Assembly: GCA_963070105.1 (NCBI GenBank)
Contig: OY718804.1
Span: 9,221,317-9,285,316, forward strand
Length of the DNA: 64,000 bases
Reading direction: 5' to 3'
Origin: Litomosoides sigmodontis
Taxonomy: Eukaryota; Nematoda; Chromadorea; Rhabditida; Onchocercidae
The notes beneath the pieces were generated by a model, which saw only the letters and a program-made list of their open reading frames with translations, was not told the DNA's origin and searched no databases. The number at the start of each line of letters is the position of its first letter. Position 1 is the first letter of the stretch. The position numbers and the translations under genes were made by a program. Shown piece after piece: positions 61,701 through 64,000 of this stretch.

Positions 61701-64000
61701 TTTTTTAACTGTCCTCTTTTCCACTCTCTCTTTCTCTCTGTTTCTTCACTTTTCAACTCAATTCATTTGATTATAAGTAAGAAACAAGGATGACAAGATA
61801 GATAGATAGATATCCACGACTAGCCTAAACTTAACATTGCCGCCCATCGATTTTTGCTTTTATTAAGAAGAAGAAGGAAGCATTTTCGCTTCATCTACCC
61901 CTCTTCCATCCTTGGCCAGTAGGAAGAAGGAAGTAGCCTGAAAAACATGGATTTTTTCAGCCAAAGATTTTATCCGATGAGAAATGCAGAGTGATATTCA
62001 GAGGAGAAGGAAGAGAAAGAGAAATGAATCTCCTCCTCTGCTATTTTCATTGCTCTGTATGATTTTTTCATTTCCTTCTAAATGCCTTACTCAAATGTTT
62101 TCCTCCACGAAATTTTAAAATGGCAAAAAAAGAGCCTAAGACTTAAATGCCTAAAAGGGATATTTATTACGAAAAAAAACCTTCCGTCACCCACAACTAT
62201 AACTTCACTCTCTTGTCTTGCTTAAATTTAGCACTTATTTCGTTATACTTAAGGGGAAAAACTAAAAGTATGAAATGGACGAAGAATTGACTAAAAAATT
62301 GATGATAAGAGTGAGGAAGAGAAAAAAGGAAGGTAAGAGAGGAAAGAGGAAACTGAGATATTAGAAGGTTGGAGAAATAGATGAAAGAGTTTGGAGAAGG
62401 GACATTTGCATGATAGCCATACTTACACGGCAAGTAAGAAATGGCTTAGCAATTCAATTCAGTGCATGTTCTACAACTTCATTTTATTCCATGTTGATCT
62501 GTGATCTCCAACTGCTGCAACGATTGATTCCATTTCAACTCACGGAAAGCAGTACATTAGCGTGGTTGACATTAAGATTCCTCGTCTAAGTATCTTCTGC
62601 ATCTGAAACGAAACGAGGGTAACTCATTAAAGGCAAAAAAAAGCCGACGTTGCAATGAAGTGAGGCTGTTAAGCAGAAAATTTGAATGTGCTAATAGGTG
62701 GACAAAGAGTCACAGAAGTGAAATGTTGCAGATTATATTAATTGTGGTGAGGAGAGAATTGAAGCAATACTTTCTGAACTTGTAATTCTTTTCATTTCCT
62801 CTCATTAGCACAACATCAGTAAAAATTGAACACATTTGCATCGAAATATATATGAAGGAAAGCACTTAAAAATGGTAGCTTAAAGAATAATCATAAATTG
62901 TTAGTGCTTTAATCTAAAAATTTCAGACATAGCAGGCCTAGAATTTAGCGTAGCACGAAATGATGAACACTCCTAATTCGTTTTAGACGAAAATTCAATT
63001 AAGCAAGCGAATGGTCTCTAAGTCATCAGTGCTCTCGAAATGTTTGGAATGTTACTGTTCAAACTATCACGATTTTCTTACAATTGCATTATCAAAATTA
63101 CGTGATGCAAGGAATGGAACATCTGATTAGAAGTGAGTGCTATGAACAGAATTGAAATTTAATTTTTTTAGCAAAATTAGAAAATTGGTGTTTCAATTTC
63201 GTGAACGATTTGTTCATGTCAAGTGTCAATTGAAGATTAATACAACAAACCTGCAAAGCAAATTTCGTATTCTTCCCTCAAACATTTCATCACACGTTTA
63301 CTCGTTAATCATACAGCTCTGTAACACAGTGGTTTCCTTGTCTCTTTGCCTAAGTGCTCTTAGACATGCAATTCAACTGTGGCAAGAAAGATGTGAGAAA
63401 AAATAGGTTATTTTTGAATTTAACAAAACTTTTCACCCATCTAAGACATGCGCCATTTCCCATTCAAACAAATAAGGCCCATTTATTGGTGTGAAATTGT
63501 TGACTAACACTGAATATCAGGGCAGATATGAGCATCATAAGTCCACTGATGCAAACCTGGAAATGGACGAGTAAGTTGCTGCTCATTGCTAAGTGAATTA
63601 TTTCACGCTTTCCAACACCTTCCATTGCCATTGCCATTGCCGCTCATTAGAGTGTTCAGTTTTTTAATTTAATTCATCCAATAATTACGATTATGTCCAC
63701 TTGCCTGCTTAAAAATGAATATGTCATGTTTGTTTGCATCAGAAATCGTCCTCGAATGGTTTATTCTTTTGGACTGAAAAAAAGAAACGACAGATCAGAT
63801 TACATGGTGGAACAATTTCAAGTGAAATTTGTTAAATGCTAAAAAAAATATATTCATTCAATCATTTTTGGTCGCCATTTTATTAAGAAATTTTGACAGT
63901 TGTTCATCAATTTACGTATTAGAAGACTGAATTGCAAATGATGAAATTACTGGAAGATTTTGAAAATGTGAATTTGTGGTTGTGATATGAAGGGATAAAC
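61701..64000. other. Upstream region of MFSD6, no gene seen
   Basis: About 2.3 kb with a short GATA tetranucleotide repeat (about 61797-61812), purine-rich GAAGAGA sequence around 61990-62030 and 62310-62350, and AT-rich filler. Small open frames (for example 63152-63406) lack supporting features. It probably includes the MFSD6 promoter and 5' leader. Confidence 0.55.

Noticed and set aside
1..64000. tRNA, rRNA, snRNA, SL RNA genes, CRISPR arrays, intact transposons
   Set aside because: I looked for tRNA B-box sequences, spliced-leader and U-RNA signatures, regular spaced repeats and transposase or reverse-transcriptase motifs and saw none I could support by eye; a covariance-model and repeat-library scan would be decisive.

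Overview
The window is nuclear DNA of a nematode, most probably a filarial worm (Onchocercidae). The evidence is AT-rich sequence with many short GT-AG introns, TTTYAG-type acceptors sitting just upstream of start codons (as expected for spliced-leader trans-splicing), nematode-type protein sequences throughout, and a Wolbachia-like porin fragment embedded in a host intron. I cannot name the species. All gene models were built by hand from splice-site phase and protein similarity remembered from the families. No search was run.

Layout: 1-606 (-) is the 5' part of an unrecognised gene. 1808-7544 (-) reads, in transcription order, SDHC/mev-1 (cyt-1), a CED-9-type BCL-2 gene, then a second CED-9-type BCL-2 gene. 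This is the C. elegans cyt-1/ced-9 operon arrangement with ced-9 duplicated, and it is the most interesting part of the window. 9227-16007 (+) is DHX37 (DEAH helicase of the small-subunit processome). It is followed on the same strand by ASCC2 (16567-22283), and the two may form an operon. 23929-27763 (-) is a class IV POU homeobox gene (unc-86/BRN3), followed upstream by about 7.4 kb of gene-poor DNA with microsatellites. 35189-38562 (-) holds two geminin-family coiled-coil genes in tandem. 39630-40045 (+) is a small secreted protein of 70 residues. 40461-43172 (-) is BCS1L, the AAA chaperone of complex III. 44234-54224 (+) is a CLIP-170 homologue with two CAP-Gly domains, a long coiled coil and two zinc knuckles. 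56078-61700 (-) is an MFSD6-type transporter whose third intron contains the Wolbachia-like insert at about 59422-59841. 61701-64000 shows no gene.

Themes: mitochondria and cell death (SDHC, two BCL-2 proteins, BCS1L), ribosome production and rescue (DHX37, ASCC2), neuronal identity (UNC-86), replication licensing or cell-fate coiled coils (geminin pair) and microtubule plus ends (CLIP-170). Two tandem gene duplications (ced-9-like and geminin-like) and one bacterial insertion are the main departures from an ordinary nematode gene map.
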